Positions 1 through 11,262 of a DNA stretch of 38,158 nt are shown in pieces. The translations under genes and the position numbers were made by a program. Each line of letters opens with the position of its first letter. The first letter of the stretch is position 1. The notes below the pieces were generated by a model, which made no database searches, was not told the origin of the DNA, and saw only the letters and a list, made by a program, of their open reading frames with translations. The DNA is from Acidobacteriota bacterium. Lineage in GTDB: Bacteria; Acidobacteriota; Terriglobia; Terriglobales; Acidobacteriaceae. The DNA is taken from the NCBI GenBank assembly GCA_021780415.1, contig JAJXYW010000016.1:1-38158 (forward strand). Direction: 5' to 3'.

Positions 1-1
1 G

Positions 2-124
2 ACATCGCCGGAGATCAGCGACCTGATAGCCTACCTGCGCGCCCGACGCAAGGTGATTGTGATCACTCCAAAATCGCTTCTCGCCACGCCAACACCCGCA
101 GCCACAACTTCCGATCAGGATTGA
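2..124 (+). CDS. 3' end of an unidentified protein (cut by the left edge)
   Basis: Frame 2 is open from the window edge to a TGA at 122-124 and gives about 40 residues. The first part (SDLIAYLRARRKVIVITPKS) has a helix-then-strand look and G/C-rich third codon positions like the real genes in this window. The tail is rich in Ala, Pro and Thr. No domain can be named from so short a piece. It runs convergent to the beta-barrel relic on the other strand, and their ends overlap. It could still be a chance open frame. Confidence 0.35.
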   Translation, partial: TSPEISDLIAYLRARRKVIVITPKSLLATPTPAATTSDQD

Positions 125-129
125 CTTGA

Positions 130-405
130 TGGCCTGGATGATAACTCAACCTGAGGATGACGTGACGGTTGAGGATGGAGATGTCGGATCGGCGTTCGTT
201 GTCGAGGTCGATGAAGGAGAGGCCCCAGCAGAGTATAGCTGGCGTTGAAACGGAGGCCGCACGTATAGAAGCGGTCTTCAAAGCTACGGTCGCCGAGGTT
301 CTGCTTGGGCGAGGCCATGCACGCCAACTCACTGGTGGCGTTGCAAGCATTACCGAAGCATCCGTATGATGAGATCGCGATGCGAAAAGTATATTCACCG
401 CTCCA
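130..405 (-). pseudogene. Relic of an outer-membrane beta-barrel protein (C-terminal part, frameshifted)
   Basis: Read on the minus strand, one frame from about 405 to 225 gives a stretch ending in FYTCGLRFNASYTLL. A one-base frame change then continues as GLSFIDLDNERRSDIS and NRHVILRLSYHPG. Alternating polar and aromatic strands ending in a V-I-L-x-L-S-Y motif are typical of the last strands of beta-barrel outer-membrane proteins in exopolysaccharide loci of Acidobacteriota (family resemblance from memory). There is a stop just upstream (near 408), no start and no barrel body, so this is a decayed fragment. It overlaps the first codons of the secreted protein gene at 380 on the opposite strand. 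Confidence 0.42.
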
Positions 406-955
406 CTATGTCGTGATGTTTGTCGTTCTGGGTAGTCTTTGGACCCGGCCCAACTCCGGTGCGCTGGCGCAGAATGCTGCAGGGCTCTCCGCAAGTGCGC
501 CGAACTCAGCGAAGGTCGGCGTGCTGGATCGAGTGCAGGCTTCGGCGATTCTGCCAGTATCGGTCTTCTATGCCGGACAGAGCGCTCCGGTGCAGGGCCG
601 GAACTCGGGTGGAATCCGCTTTGATGGAGGTAAGTTGGCACTCGCGGCGCTGGTAGATACATCCGGCTACTCCTCTGGGGTACAGCAAACCTACCAGGGA
701 TACCTGCTGACAGAGGTGGCGCTGAAGATAGGCGACAAGACGCTGGTACCCGGCGCGTATGGCTTCGGTTTTATAGCGGGTAGTCGCATGGTGGTGATGG
801 ATCTTGGAGGCAACGAAATTCTGCACACCACGACGATCCGCGACGAGCAGATGATGCGACCGACGCCCCTGCGGATGATGGCTGATGCGTCGGTTGCGGG
901 GCACTATCGCCTGTACCTTGGCCGCACCTACGTCACGATGTCAGCAGCACAGTAA
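380..955 (+). CDS. Small secreted protein, paralogue of the kinase-operon secreted protein
   Basis: 191 residues from ATG 380. An in-frame ATG at 305 would add 25 unlikely residues before the signal peptide. The hydrophobic segment at residues 10-20, ending at LA-Q near residue 30, is a signal peptide, so the product should be exported. The rest is one small domain with a GGxxLAxAALV-type strand, a YQGYLL motif and a PGAYGFGFI motif. The same order of motifs occurs in the protein encoded at 1053-1589 (GQVIAAVVLI, YSYYLL, PAGAYAVGW), so the two are paralogues. The two genes are convergent, 97 bp apart. The family is not one I can name. A beta-rich ligand-binding or sensor-accessory role is conceivable but not shown. 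There is only a weak GAG ribosome-binding site before ATG 380. Confidence 0.75.
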   Translation: MRKVYSPLHYVVMFVVLGSLWTRPNSGALAQNAAGLSASAPNSAKVGVLDRVQASAILPVSVFYAGQSAPVQGRNSGGIRFDGGKLALAALVDTSGYSSGVQQTYQGYLLTEVALKIGDKTLVPGAYGFGFIAGSRMVVMDLGGNEILHTTTIRDEQMMRPTPLRMMADASVAGHYRLYLGRTYVTMSAAQ

Positions 956-1052
956 CTCGATTGACCATAAAGGGTCAGGGGCAAGGCGGAGATCGATCAG
1001 CGCACGTGCCATCCTCCACACGACAGCACCGCATCGGCGGAGTAGTGCAGGC

Positions 1053-1589
1053 TCATTCGCCCACAGTATAGGGCAGCGCAAACCGACCGATCTGGAGGAA
1101 GCTGCGATCCGCTGGCGGCCAGAGTTTGACGGAGACAACAGGCAGGGGAGGGCTCAGCGGATGAGCTATCGCCGTTCCTCGTTCGATTCCCGTTTCCGCC
1201 TCGTAGACATGCACCTGAAGGCCGTCGGCAGCTCGCGTCCAACCAACGGCGTACGCACCGGCGGGAAGGTCGATGCTCGTACCCAGACGCAAGGGACTTT
1301 GAGCAAGAAGGTAGTAGGAATACTTGCCATTGGCTGCGTAGCCGGCCGTGATGAGGACGACGGCGGCGATGACCTGCCCGCGGGAGTTGATCACCCCGGT
1401 TGCGGAGCGCATCTCGGTCTCGATACGCTCCTTATCGACCGGCGCACGTACCGGAAGAACAGCCTGCAACTCGGCCGTCGTTGCGGCACGCCACTCGCGT
1501 CGTGACGAAGAGTTCTTGTCCTGGGCAAGCAGCGCGAGCGGCAGCAGAAAAAGGATCGCGAGGGAGCGGACGCACCGCATGATGCTCAT
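1053..1589 (-). CDS. Small secreted protein, third gene of the two-component operon
   Basis: 178 residues; the second Met (residue 4) is an alternative start. Residues 5-22 form a signal peptide ending in LLA-Q. The body resembles the protein at 380-955 in its C-terminal 100 residues (AAVVLI, YSYYLL, PAGAYAVGW), so both belong to one small exported family of unknown function. Its ATG overlaps the TGA of the response regulator in an ATGA arrangement (1586-1589), which predicts translational coupling and co-expression with the kinase and regulator. A product of the operon that reaches the periplasm, the same compartment as the kinase's large sensor, could tune that sensor. That is inference from context only. 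Confidence 0.78.
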   Translation of the reverse strand: MSIMRCVRSLAILFLLPLALLAQDKNSSSRREWRAATTAELQAVLPVRAPVDKERIETEMRSATGVINSRGQVIAAVVLITAGYAANGKYSYYLLAQSPLRLGTSIDLPAGAYAVGWTRAADGLQVHVYEAETGIERGTAIAHPLSPPLPVVSVKLWPPADRSFLQIGRFALPYTVGE

Positions 1590-2212
1590 CGATGACTTAC
1601 CAATCCACGTTGAATTGCGACAGTCGCAGCATGGGTCCGATCCGCGACTCCAAGCTTGCCCAGCAAGCTGTTGATGTGGGTCTTCACCGTTGCCTCCGAG
1701 ATCGAAAGATCGGCTGAGATGTCCTTATTCGCGCGGCCTGCAACGATCCTCTCCAGAACGCTCAACTCCCTTGCCGTCAACTCCTGCCCACTCAACCGTT
1801 CTGCCAATTTCTCCGCAACGAACGAGGGAATGTGAAGCTTGCCGCTGTGCACCGCGTGGATGGTGGTTAACAATTCTTCCAGCGGCATACCCTTGAGAAG
1901 ATAGGCTCGAGCGCCGGCCTGCAGCGCCCGGTAGATATCCTCGTCGCCATCGAAGGTGGTGAGAACGATGAATCGGGCCTGAGGAAAATCGACTCGAATC
2001 CGGCGGATGGTATCCGCTCCGCCCAGCTTCGGTAGTTGCAGGTCAATCAGTGTGATGTCGGGCTGCACAGCGCGAAAGGCATCGATAGCCTCCAGACCAT
2101 CGCCTACGGACGCAACGACTTCGAGATCGTCGGTGGTGGAAAGCAAAGCGACCAGGCCCTGTCGAACAACCTGGTGATCCTCTACGAGCATGATGCGAAT
2201 TCGGTCTGCCAT
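1586..2212 (-). CDS. NarL/FixJ-type response regulator with LuxR DNA-binding domain
   Basis: 208 residues. The N-terminal receiver domain (4-120) has the acidic pair E11/D12, phospho-acceptor D57 in the LIDLQLP context, T85/T86 and K107. The C-terminal LuxR-type helix-turn-helix (about 143-205) shows LTARELSVLERI and the ISEATVKTHINSLLGKLGV recognition region. All conserved phosphotransfer residues are present, so it should be active. It starts 2 bp after the kinase stop, and its ribosome-binding site (GAGG) lies over the kinase stop codon. It overlaps the next gene by 4 bp. The cognate kinase is almost certainly the protein encoded at 2215-5067. Its targets are not evident; the divergent porin promoter region at 5068-5327 is the nearest candidate. 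Confidence 0.95.
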   Translation of the reverse strand: MADRIRIMLVEDHQVVRQGLVALLSTTDDLEVVASVGDGLEAIDAFRAVQPDITLIDLQLPKLGGADTIRRIRVDFPQARFIVLTTFDGDEDIYRALQAGARAYLLKGMPLEELLTTIHAVHSGKLHIPSFVAEKLAERLSGQELTARELSVLERIVAGRANKDISADLSISEATVKTHINSLLGKLGVADRTHAATVAIQRGLVSHR

Positions 2213-2214
2213 GT

Positions 2215-5067
2215 TTACCTCGTGCTGTGCTCAACGGGCACGCGCAACGTCACCCTGGTTCCCTTTCCAGACTGACTTGCGATTTCGAGTGTGCCGTCGA
2301 TCGCCGCGGCGCGCTCCTTCATTCCCAGCAGTCCATAGTGTCCTGCTTCGCTGGAACCCGCGTCCACAACGAAGCCTACACCCTTATCCTCAACCGTGAG
2401 CATCAGCATATCACTGGAGTAATGCAGTTCCAACGAAGTTTCGGTCGTGTGGGCGTGACGCAGCGCGTTGGTAAGCGCCTCCTGAGCAATGCGTAGGACC
2501 TCACGCTCCACTCGCGGTTCAAGCGGCCGGTAAGCGCCGCCAAGATGCAGCTTTGGAGCGACGGCGCTGAACGTATCCCGTTGCACGATCCTGGCCAGCC
2601 GGGTGGGCAACGTATCCTGCGAGTTGTTTGCGCGCAGCTCCCAGATGCTGCGTCGCGCCTCGTCCAGACCCTCGGTCACCAACTGGCGGGTACGCTTGAC
2701 CTGATCGATAGCAAGCTCTACTTTCCCGCGGCTCAGGTACTGGGTGACGAGATCAAGCTGCAGCGAGGCCCCCACAAAATCCTGCGTCAACGTGTCGTGA
2801 ATCTCGCGTGCCATGCGATTGCGCTCCGCCAGCACCGCGTCGAACTGGCCCTTCAATCTCCGCAGCCGCATCAGGTACATTCCAGCCAGCAACGCCATCA
2901 CCGCCAGAATGCAAAGCAGGATAAGCCACCACCGGCGATAGATTGGCGGAATGATGCGAAAGCGAACTTCGGCACCGGCGCTATTCCACACGCCGTCGTT
3001 GTTCATCGCCTGCACGTGAAAGAGATACGACCCGGGAGTGAGATTCGTGTACGTCGCAGATCGGCGATTGCCGGCGTTGGTCCACTGCTTGTCAAAGCCC
3101 TCCAACCGAAACCGATAGCGCACCTCCGACGGCGCGGTGAAGCTGAGTCCCGCATACTCCATCGTGAAGCGCGCATGGCCGAACGGAATGTCGATCGATG
3201 CCGGACCGAGAGGTTCGGAGAGATCATCCACCACAAATCGCTGCAGCACCACGGGCGGCGCAACCCTGTTCGACGGCAGATGCTCGGTGTCCACAATCGC
3301 CACACCGCCGCGCGTCGGAAACCAGAGTTCTCCATTGCCCGCCAGCCATCCGGTAGAGGGTTCGCCAGCTACAACTTCGTCGTTGGGCAACCCATCGGCA
3401 AGCCCATATCGAGTCATCGCCCCGTCCGGCAGCGTGCACGGCGTCTTCCCCACGCAGGCACGCAGCGCCGTGAGCGCAATGCGGCGGATGCCTCGATCCA
3501 TGCGAAGCCAAAGATATCCCACCCGGTCCGTGGTCATCCCTTCGATATTGCCATCGTGCTCCCCAGCCAAAGGAAATGCCCCAACAGGGACCAGCCGTTC
3601 GCCGTCATAGTAGCTGAGACCCCCATTATGGGTGGCCACCCAAAGTTGGCCCGCGCGGTCCTGCGCGATAGACGTCGCAATGGTTGCACCCAGCCCGTCG
3701 CGCGTCGTGAAGTTGCGAAGTTTTCCATCGCTGCGCGCTTCGGTGAGACCGCCAGACGTAGCCGCCCAAAGCTCGCCGGGCTGCAGCAGCAGCGCCCCAA
3801 TCATGTCGCCTCCCAGCCCATCCGCGCTGGTCAGTGTGGTGATCTTGAGCTGCCTCCCAACGTCCTGCAGATGCGCCAAACCTTGGCGCGTTCCTACCCA
3901 TACAGACCCATCGCGGTCCACCGCCAGCGCACGAATATCATCGTCCGGAAGTCCGTCGGCCGAGGTAACGTGCCGCACGGCATTACTGGCGTCGATGTAA
4001 TTGAGTCCATCGGGCGTGCCCACCCACAGGCCGCCCTTTGCGCCCGCCGCAAGACACAGAATCACGGCGCTGGTGAGCCTGGTCTCCGCCACCGGAGCGT
4101 CCATCTCACCATTGAGCACGCGGCGCAGGCCATCATCACGCGTGCCCAGCCACATGGCTCCATCCGTGGTCTCCACAACACTGGTCACGGCCTGGTCAGC
4201 CAGCGTGGGCTCGCTGCGGAACGGCAGCCGCCGCAGCACATGCAACCCGGAGGTCTCGGTGCCAATCCAGTGATCTCCCTCCTCATCCTCAAAGATCGAG
4301 AGCACGGAGTTGCCGCTAAGCAAACTCACAGGCGTCGCTGCAGGCTTCTCCGCCTTCAGCACAAACAACCCACTATTCAGCCCAACCCACGCCAGTCCCT
4401 CCCGGTCGACGAACACCGTCTGGATGCGGCCCATCGGCAACTCGTGACGCACGCGCCACGAACGCTGCACACCCGCTGCGTTGACCGAAACCGTCGTCGT
4501 CGAGAACCTCCAAAGTGCACTACCCGGCACCTCGGACAGTCCGAAGCGATCGCGGCTGAGGTCTTCGGGCGGGCTTGAGAGTGTCTCAAAATTCGGCTGC
4601 TTCCACACCGCCCATCCCGCCGCAGTCTCTATCACCAACGAACCATCGCCGCGCACCGTCAGCGACTCGATGGCTGAAGACGCAAGCCCATCCTCCGTGC
4701 CGTAGCGGCGAAATCTTCCCTGCTGCATCCGGAGCAGGCCGTCCTCCGTACCAAGCCATAGGCCATCACGATTCGAGGCAAGGCAGCAGACATCATCGCT
4801 ACGAAATGCTGGGTCCGACCCTCGGCCAAAGACCCGGAAAGCAACGCCGTCGAACCGCGCCAATCCACCCTCCGTAGCAATCCATAGATAGCCGTCAGGC
4901 GTTTGCAAGATGCTATGGACGCTACTTTGCGGGAGCCCTTCCTCGGTGGACCAGGCCTGCTGGCTGAGATAGCGAAGGTTCTGCGCCGGGCTTTGGCCGA
5001 CCAACAGCAGCAAGCAAACTATAGCCAGACTGCTGAGCCGCGAGCGCCGTGTGAGCCTACATAGCAT
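2215..5067 (-). CDS. Hybrid-length sensor histidine kinase with two-component-regulator propeller (Reg_prop / Y_Y_Y / HisKA_3)
   Basis: 950 residues from ATG 5067, chosen because GGAG sits six bases upstream and a signal peptide (SLAIVCLLLLVGQSPAQ) follows directly. A frame open to 5211 gives a longer but unlikely start. About 700 residues of periplasmic sensor contain repeated Reg_prop blades (GYLWIATEGGLARFDG, GLWVGTPDGLNYID, SVWVGTRQGLAHL). A Y_Y_Y domain follows (YRFRLEGFDKQWTNAG), then one membrane helix (WWLILLCILAVMALLAGMYL). The cytoplasmic part has HisKA_3 with H757 in REIHDTLTQ, including the DxxxQ phosphatase motif, and a HATPase_c domain with ALTNALRHAH and VEDKGVGF. In this family the propeller often senses polysaccharide breakdown products (known from Bacteroidetes). 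The ligand here is unknown. It is first gene of a three-gene operon. Confidence 0.95.
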   Translation of the reverse strand: MLCRLTRRSRLSSLAIVCLLLLVGQSPAQNLRYLSQQAWSTEEGLPQSSVHSILQTPDGYLWIATEGGLARFDGVAFRVFGRGSDPAFRSDDVCCLASNRDGLWLGTEDGLLRMQQGRFRRYGTEDGLASSAIESLTVRGDGSLVIETAAGWAVWKQPNFETLSSPPEDLSRDRFGLSEVPGSALWRFSTTTVSVNAAGVQRSWRVRHELPMGRIQTVFVDREGLAWVGLNSGLFVLKAEKPAATPVSLLSGNSVLSIFEDEEGDHWIGTETSGLHVLRRLPFRSEPTLADQAVTSVVETTDGAMWLGTRDDGLRRVLNGEMDAPVAETRLTSAVILCLAAGAKGGLWVGTPDGLNYIDASNAVRHVTSADGLPDDDIRALAVDRDGSVWVGTRQGLAHLQDVGRQLKITTLTSADGLGGDMIGALLLQPGELWAATSGGLTEARSDGKLRNFTTRDGLGATIATSIAQDRAGQLWVATHNGGLSYYDGERLVPVGAFPLAGEHDGNIEGMTTDRVGYLWLRMDRGIRRIALTALRACVGKTPCTLPDGAMTRYGLADGLPNDEVVAGEPSTGWLAGNGELWFPTRGGVAIVDTEHLPSNRVAPPVVLQRFVVDDLSEPLGPASIDIPFGHARFTMEYAGLSFTAPSEVRYRFRLEGFDKQWTNAGNRRSATYTNLTPGSYLFHVQAMNNDGVWNSAGAEVRFRIIPPIYRRWWLILLCILAVMALLAGMYLMRLRRLKGQFDAVLAERNRMAREIHDTLTQDFVGASLQLDLVTQYLSRGKVELAIDQVKRTRQLVTEGLDEARRSIWELRANNSQDTLPTRLARIVQRDTFSAVAPKLHLGGAYRPLEPRVEREVLRIAQEALTNALRHAHTTETSLELHYSSDMLMLTVEDKGVGFVVDAGSSEAGHYGLLGMKERAAAIDGTLEIASQSGKGTRVTLRVPVEHSTR

Positions 5068-5327
5068 GGTCCACTCCAGCATGCGACCCCGCGCAGCGTT
5101 TGTCCACACCCGAACACCTCTTCCGTGCCAACACAGGCGCAGAGAATGAAAATCAACCTTTTGATGGATAGGCGGCTGCAGTGTTCGGCCTTTAGATTGA
5201 TTGAAGCACAATCGATACGTTGATTCTCCCTAGGCAGAGCCACTCTTGCCATGCCTTCCCACGCAGATCCGCAGCAAACGTTTACAAAATCTCGCGTGAT
5301 TCACCCTTATCGATTGAGGGATGGTGC

Positions 5328-6848
5328 ATGAATTTCACAAAGCTTCCGAAGTCTATCTTAAGGATATCTCTGGCCACGGCGTTCTTCGCGGGTGGCCTCG
5401 CATGGGCACAGAGCTACACCGCTACCCCGATAACGACCGATGGTGCGTCCAACTCGCCGATAAGCTTCAACGTCTACGAGCGCAATCGTACGGACGCGTA
5501 TAACTGGTACGCAGACCCTCCCTACACCACTACTTACCCATTTGTGGAGCAACTGCTGCGGGTAAGTGTAGCCCAGCAGATCCGGCGCATCGACTGGCTG
5601 GCCGAACTCGCCTCGAACGACAGCTTCGATCTGCCGACGACTGCGACCTCTACCGTAGCTGCGCAGGGAGCCCTGGGCCTCGGAGGAAACTACTACGCCG
5701 CCAACGCCAACACCACGCCTGCCGCTGTCGCGCTGCGGCAGGGGTACATTCGTTACCACGAAACGGGTCCAGACACCAGCCTGCGACTGGGCCGCTTCGA
5801 GTTCTTTGATGGACTCGAGACCCACCCGAAGAACTCCACTCTTGCGTGGTTGCAGGACAACCGCGTCGCGCAGCGGCTCATTGGAAACTTCGGATTCTCC
5901 ACGGGCCAGCGCAGCTTCGATGGCATCGACGGCCACTATGGCAAAGGGTCATGGGACATAACGGCGATGGCCGGACGCGCCACGCAAGGCGTCTTCAACA
6001 TGAACTCCAATCCGGAGATCAATGTGGATGTGCAATACCTGGCCTACAGCAAATATCAATTCAGCCATCACATGCTGTGGAGAGCGTTTGCCATCGACTA
6101 TCACGATGGAAGAACCGGCATCACCAAAACCGACAACCGGCCGCTGCCCATCCGCCAGGCCGACCATAAGAACATCCGTGTGGGCAGCTATGGCATGGAC
6201 ATGCTCTCGACCACGCCCGCAGGCCCGGGCGAGTTCGACGCTGTCTTGTGGGGGGTGCTGCAAAACGGCAACTGGGGCACTCTTACGCAGCATGCAGGTG
6301 CATTCGCCGCCGAGACTGGCTACCGGCTAACATCGCTGGCCAGCAAGCCATGGCTGCGCGGCGGCTACTTCCGCAGCACCGGCGACAACCATCCTGCCGA
6401 CTCCGTGAACAATACCTTCTTCCAGATCCTTCCTACCGCACGCGCCTACGCCCGCTTCCCGTTTTATAACCTGATGAACAACAAGGATGAATTTGCGGAG
6501 ATTGTCGATACACCCGGTAAAAAACTTACGCTGCGTTCGGACCTCCATTTCCTGCAGTTAACCGCGAGTTCAGATCTCTGGTATCAGGGCGGCGGAGCCT
6601 ATGACAATCTAGTCTTTGGCTATGCCGGACGTCCGTCGGGCGGAAGCAATAGCCTTGCTACCGTTATCGACATAAGCTCTGACTACCAACTCACACGAAC
6701 GCTCGCGCTGAATCTCTATTACTCACATGCTGCTGGCAAATCCGCAGTGGCCGCCGACTATCCAGCCGGGTCCTCCGCTAACTTTGGGTATCTCGAACTG
6801 CTTTATAGGTGGGACATTCATGAACGAATGTCTGCGGCTCACAAGTAG
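5328..6848 (+). CDS. Alginate-export-family outer-membrane porin
   Basis: 506 residues from ATG 5328, seven bases after GAGGG. In-frame sequence upstream to 5220 is a non-signal extension. The signal peptide ends at LAWA-Q (residue 27). The mature part is a beta-barrel with features of the alginate_exp (AlgE-like) family: RRIDWLAELASNDSF, TSLRLGRFEFFDGLE, GQRSFDGIDGHYG and DLWYQGGGAYDN. It ends with the strand FGYLELLYRW. Bacterial members form anion-selective outer-membrane channels; the substrate here is unknown. It is divergent from the kinase operon across 260 bp. The last residues after YRW (DIHERMSAAHK) come from the adjoining IS481 relic, so the native stop was probably lost when the element inserted, giving a short foreign tail. 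Confidence 0.85.
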   Translation: MNFTKLPKSILRISLATAFFAGGLAWAQSYTATPITTDGASNSPISFNVYERNRTDAYNWYADPPYTTTYPFVEQLLRVSVAQQIRRIDWLAELASNDSFDLPTTATSTVAAQGALGLGGNYYAANANTTPAAVALRQGYIRYHETGPDTSLRLGRFEFFDGLETHPKNSTLAWLQDNRVAQRLIGNFGFSTGQRSFDGIDGHYGKGSWDITAMAGRATQGVFNMNSNPEINVDVQYLAYSKYQFSHHMLWRAFAIDYHDGRTGITKTDNRPLPIRQADHKNIRVGSYGMDMLSTTPAGPGEFDAVLWGVLQNGNWGTLTQHAGAFAAETGYRLTSLASKPWLRGGYFRSTGDNHPADSVNNTFFQILPTARAYARFPFYNLMNNKDEFAEIVDTPGKKLTLRSDLHFLQLTASSDLWYQGGGAYDNLVFGYAGRPSGGSNSLATVIDISSDYQLTRTLALNLYYSHAAGKSAVAADYPAGSSANFGYLELLYRWDIHERMSAAHK

Positions 6849-7529
6849 CGGCCTCGGTGTATCGTCCCAGCATTGGGTGGATAGGGTTGAGAGTAAATCG
6901 ATCTGGGGTTTGCGTCCAGAGTTTGCAGAGGTATTCGTAGGGGTAAGGCCCTTGATGGTTCGGTTCATGCGTTCGACCTGCCCGTTGGTCCACGGATGGT
7001 TGGGTTTGGTGAGCCTGTGTTCGATTCCATGAACGAAGCAGAGTCTGTCGAAGGGATGGCCGCGGAAGCGTGCGATTGGCCCCTGGCGGTTCTTCGGCAG
7101 GTCACCGAACTGGATGCCTCTATCTGAGTGCAGGTAGAGCCGCCCGAGTCGGATAGGTGTTGAACTTCTTCCTCTTTGGCCGGTCGCCTTCGACATCAGG
7201 CAGTCGGCTGATGCGGTCAGACATCGGCGAAGGGAAGAGCGAGTTAGTTGAGGGAACGTAGCCTGGAGTGCGTAGAGGCAATCGTCCAGCAACAGCGTAT
7301 GCTTGCAAAACGCCACGATGATGGCGTCTTGCTTCACCGAAAGAACCGTCGATCTCGGAATGGTTGGTCCAGCCCGGCGATCCGGCGGTGGACTCCCGCT
7401 TCTTCCACTTGGCGACCATCTCCTGGTTGATGCCGTGACGACGCGCCAAGGTCCTCATGCTCTCTTGACTATGTTGTATCGCTCGACGGATCGCCTCTGT
7501 TCTTCTCTCGATGCTGTACTAGGCACATC
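6808..7529 (-). mobile_element. Inactivated IS481-family insertion sequence (transposase pseudogene)
   Basis: On the minus strand, pieces of one IS481-type transposase appear in order but in different frames. They are ESMRTLARRHGINQEMVAKW (helix-turn-helix, about 7400-7460), DDCLYALQATFPQLTRSSL (about 7220-7340), DVEGDRPKRKKF, then DRGIQFGDLPKNR, HRLTKPNHPWTNGQVERM and NRTIK (about 6955-7130), and YEYLCKLW with NPIHPMLG (about 6850-6950). The first catalytic Asp region (normally about 60 residues between KKF and DRGIQF) is missing. A second deletion joins NRTIK to GLTPYEY. At least three frame changes and two deletions make it dead. Its outer end supplies the last 11 codons of the porin gene. 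The ends are approximate because no clean terminal inverted repeats or target duplication were found. Confidence 0.85.
6813..6832. repeat. Inverted repeat at the IS481 relic / porin junction
   Basis: GACATTC and GAATGTC flank a six-base centre (ATGAAC), giving a 7-bp perfect stem. It lies inside the last codons of the porin, at the outer end of the transposase relic. It may be part of the element's terminal region. Confidence 0.5.
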
Positions 7530-7680
7530 GCTCCACGCGCAGCGGTTGTCGCGTTCACTCTATCTCAGGAAAGTGCCTCCAGCCGAAAGTCGTTTGGATG
7601 GACGTCGCTTGCATCGTGGAAGGATTGCTGACCCTCCCCCCGATGTACACTCATCGCATTCCGATTCACCAAGGATGCCG
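7530..7680. other. Gap between the IS relic and the tricorn gene
   Basis: About 150 bp between the presumed transposase start and the tricorn start. It must hold the promoter of the tricorn gene, but no clear -10/-35 pair was found. Frames open through it (from 7303 in the tricorn frame) are read-through of the relic, not a real N-terminus. Confidence 0.5.
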
Positions 7681-11052
<3,372 letters not shown>

Positions 11053-11190
11053 GAGCTACGGCCATCACTGAGGGAAACCACCGTACGAGCGGTTGCCCCT
11101 GTCGAGGGTAGAGTAAAACTAGGCCAGTAGGCGAGCGAGGAGTTGAAGAAATTTAGGGGAGTTCTGAGCGAGTTCGTAGCAAACGGAAGC

Positions 11191-11222
11191 AGCCCGCTGC
11201 GCCATGGAGTGCGCCGCGGGCT
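11191..11222. terminator. Strong hairpin between convergent genes
   Basis: AGCCCGC-T-GCGC pairs with GCGC-C-GCGGGCT across an eight-base loop: 11 paired bases with one mismatch. It lies between the stops of the tricorn gene (11052) and the lipoprotein gene (11263). On the minus strand it is followed by GCTTCCGTTT, weakly T-rich, so it more likely ends the lipoprotein transcript. A classic U-run is absent. Confidence 0.5.
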
Positions 11223-11262
11223 GGAGGGTGTGAGGCTTATCGCATGACTGAACGGGAGTGGT

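Noticed and set aside
956..1052. TGACC-N6-GGTCA inverted repeat between the convergent paralogues as a terminator
   Set aside because: Only five pairs and no T-run; too weak to call.
2545..4578. 677-residue plus-strand open frame
   Set aside because: It is antisense to the sensor kinase, rich in Arg, His and Gln without domains, and the kinase on the other strand has clear motifs. Long antisense frames are common in GC-rich coding DNA.
7303..7680. N-terminal extension of the tricorn gene
   Set aside because: It reads through the IS481 relic; a signal peptide with a good ribosome-binding site starts at 7681.
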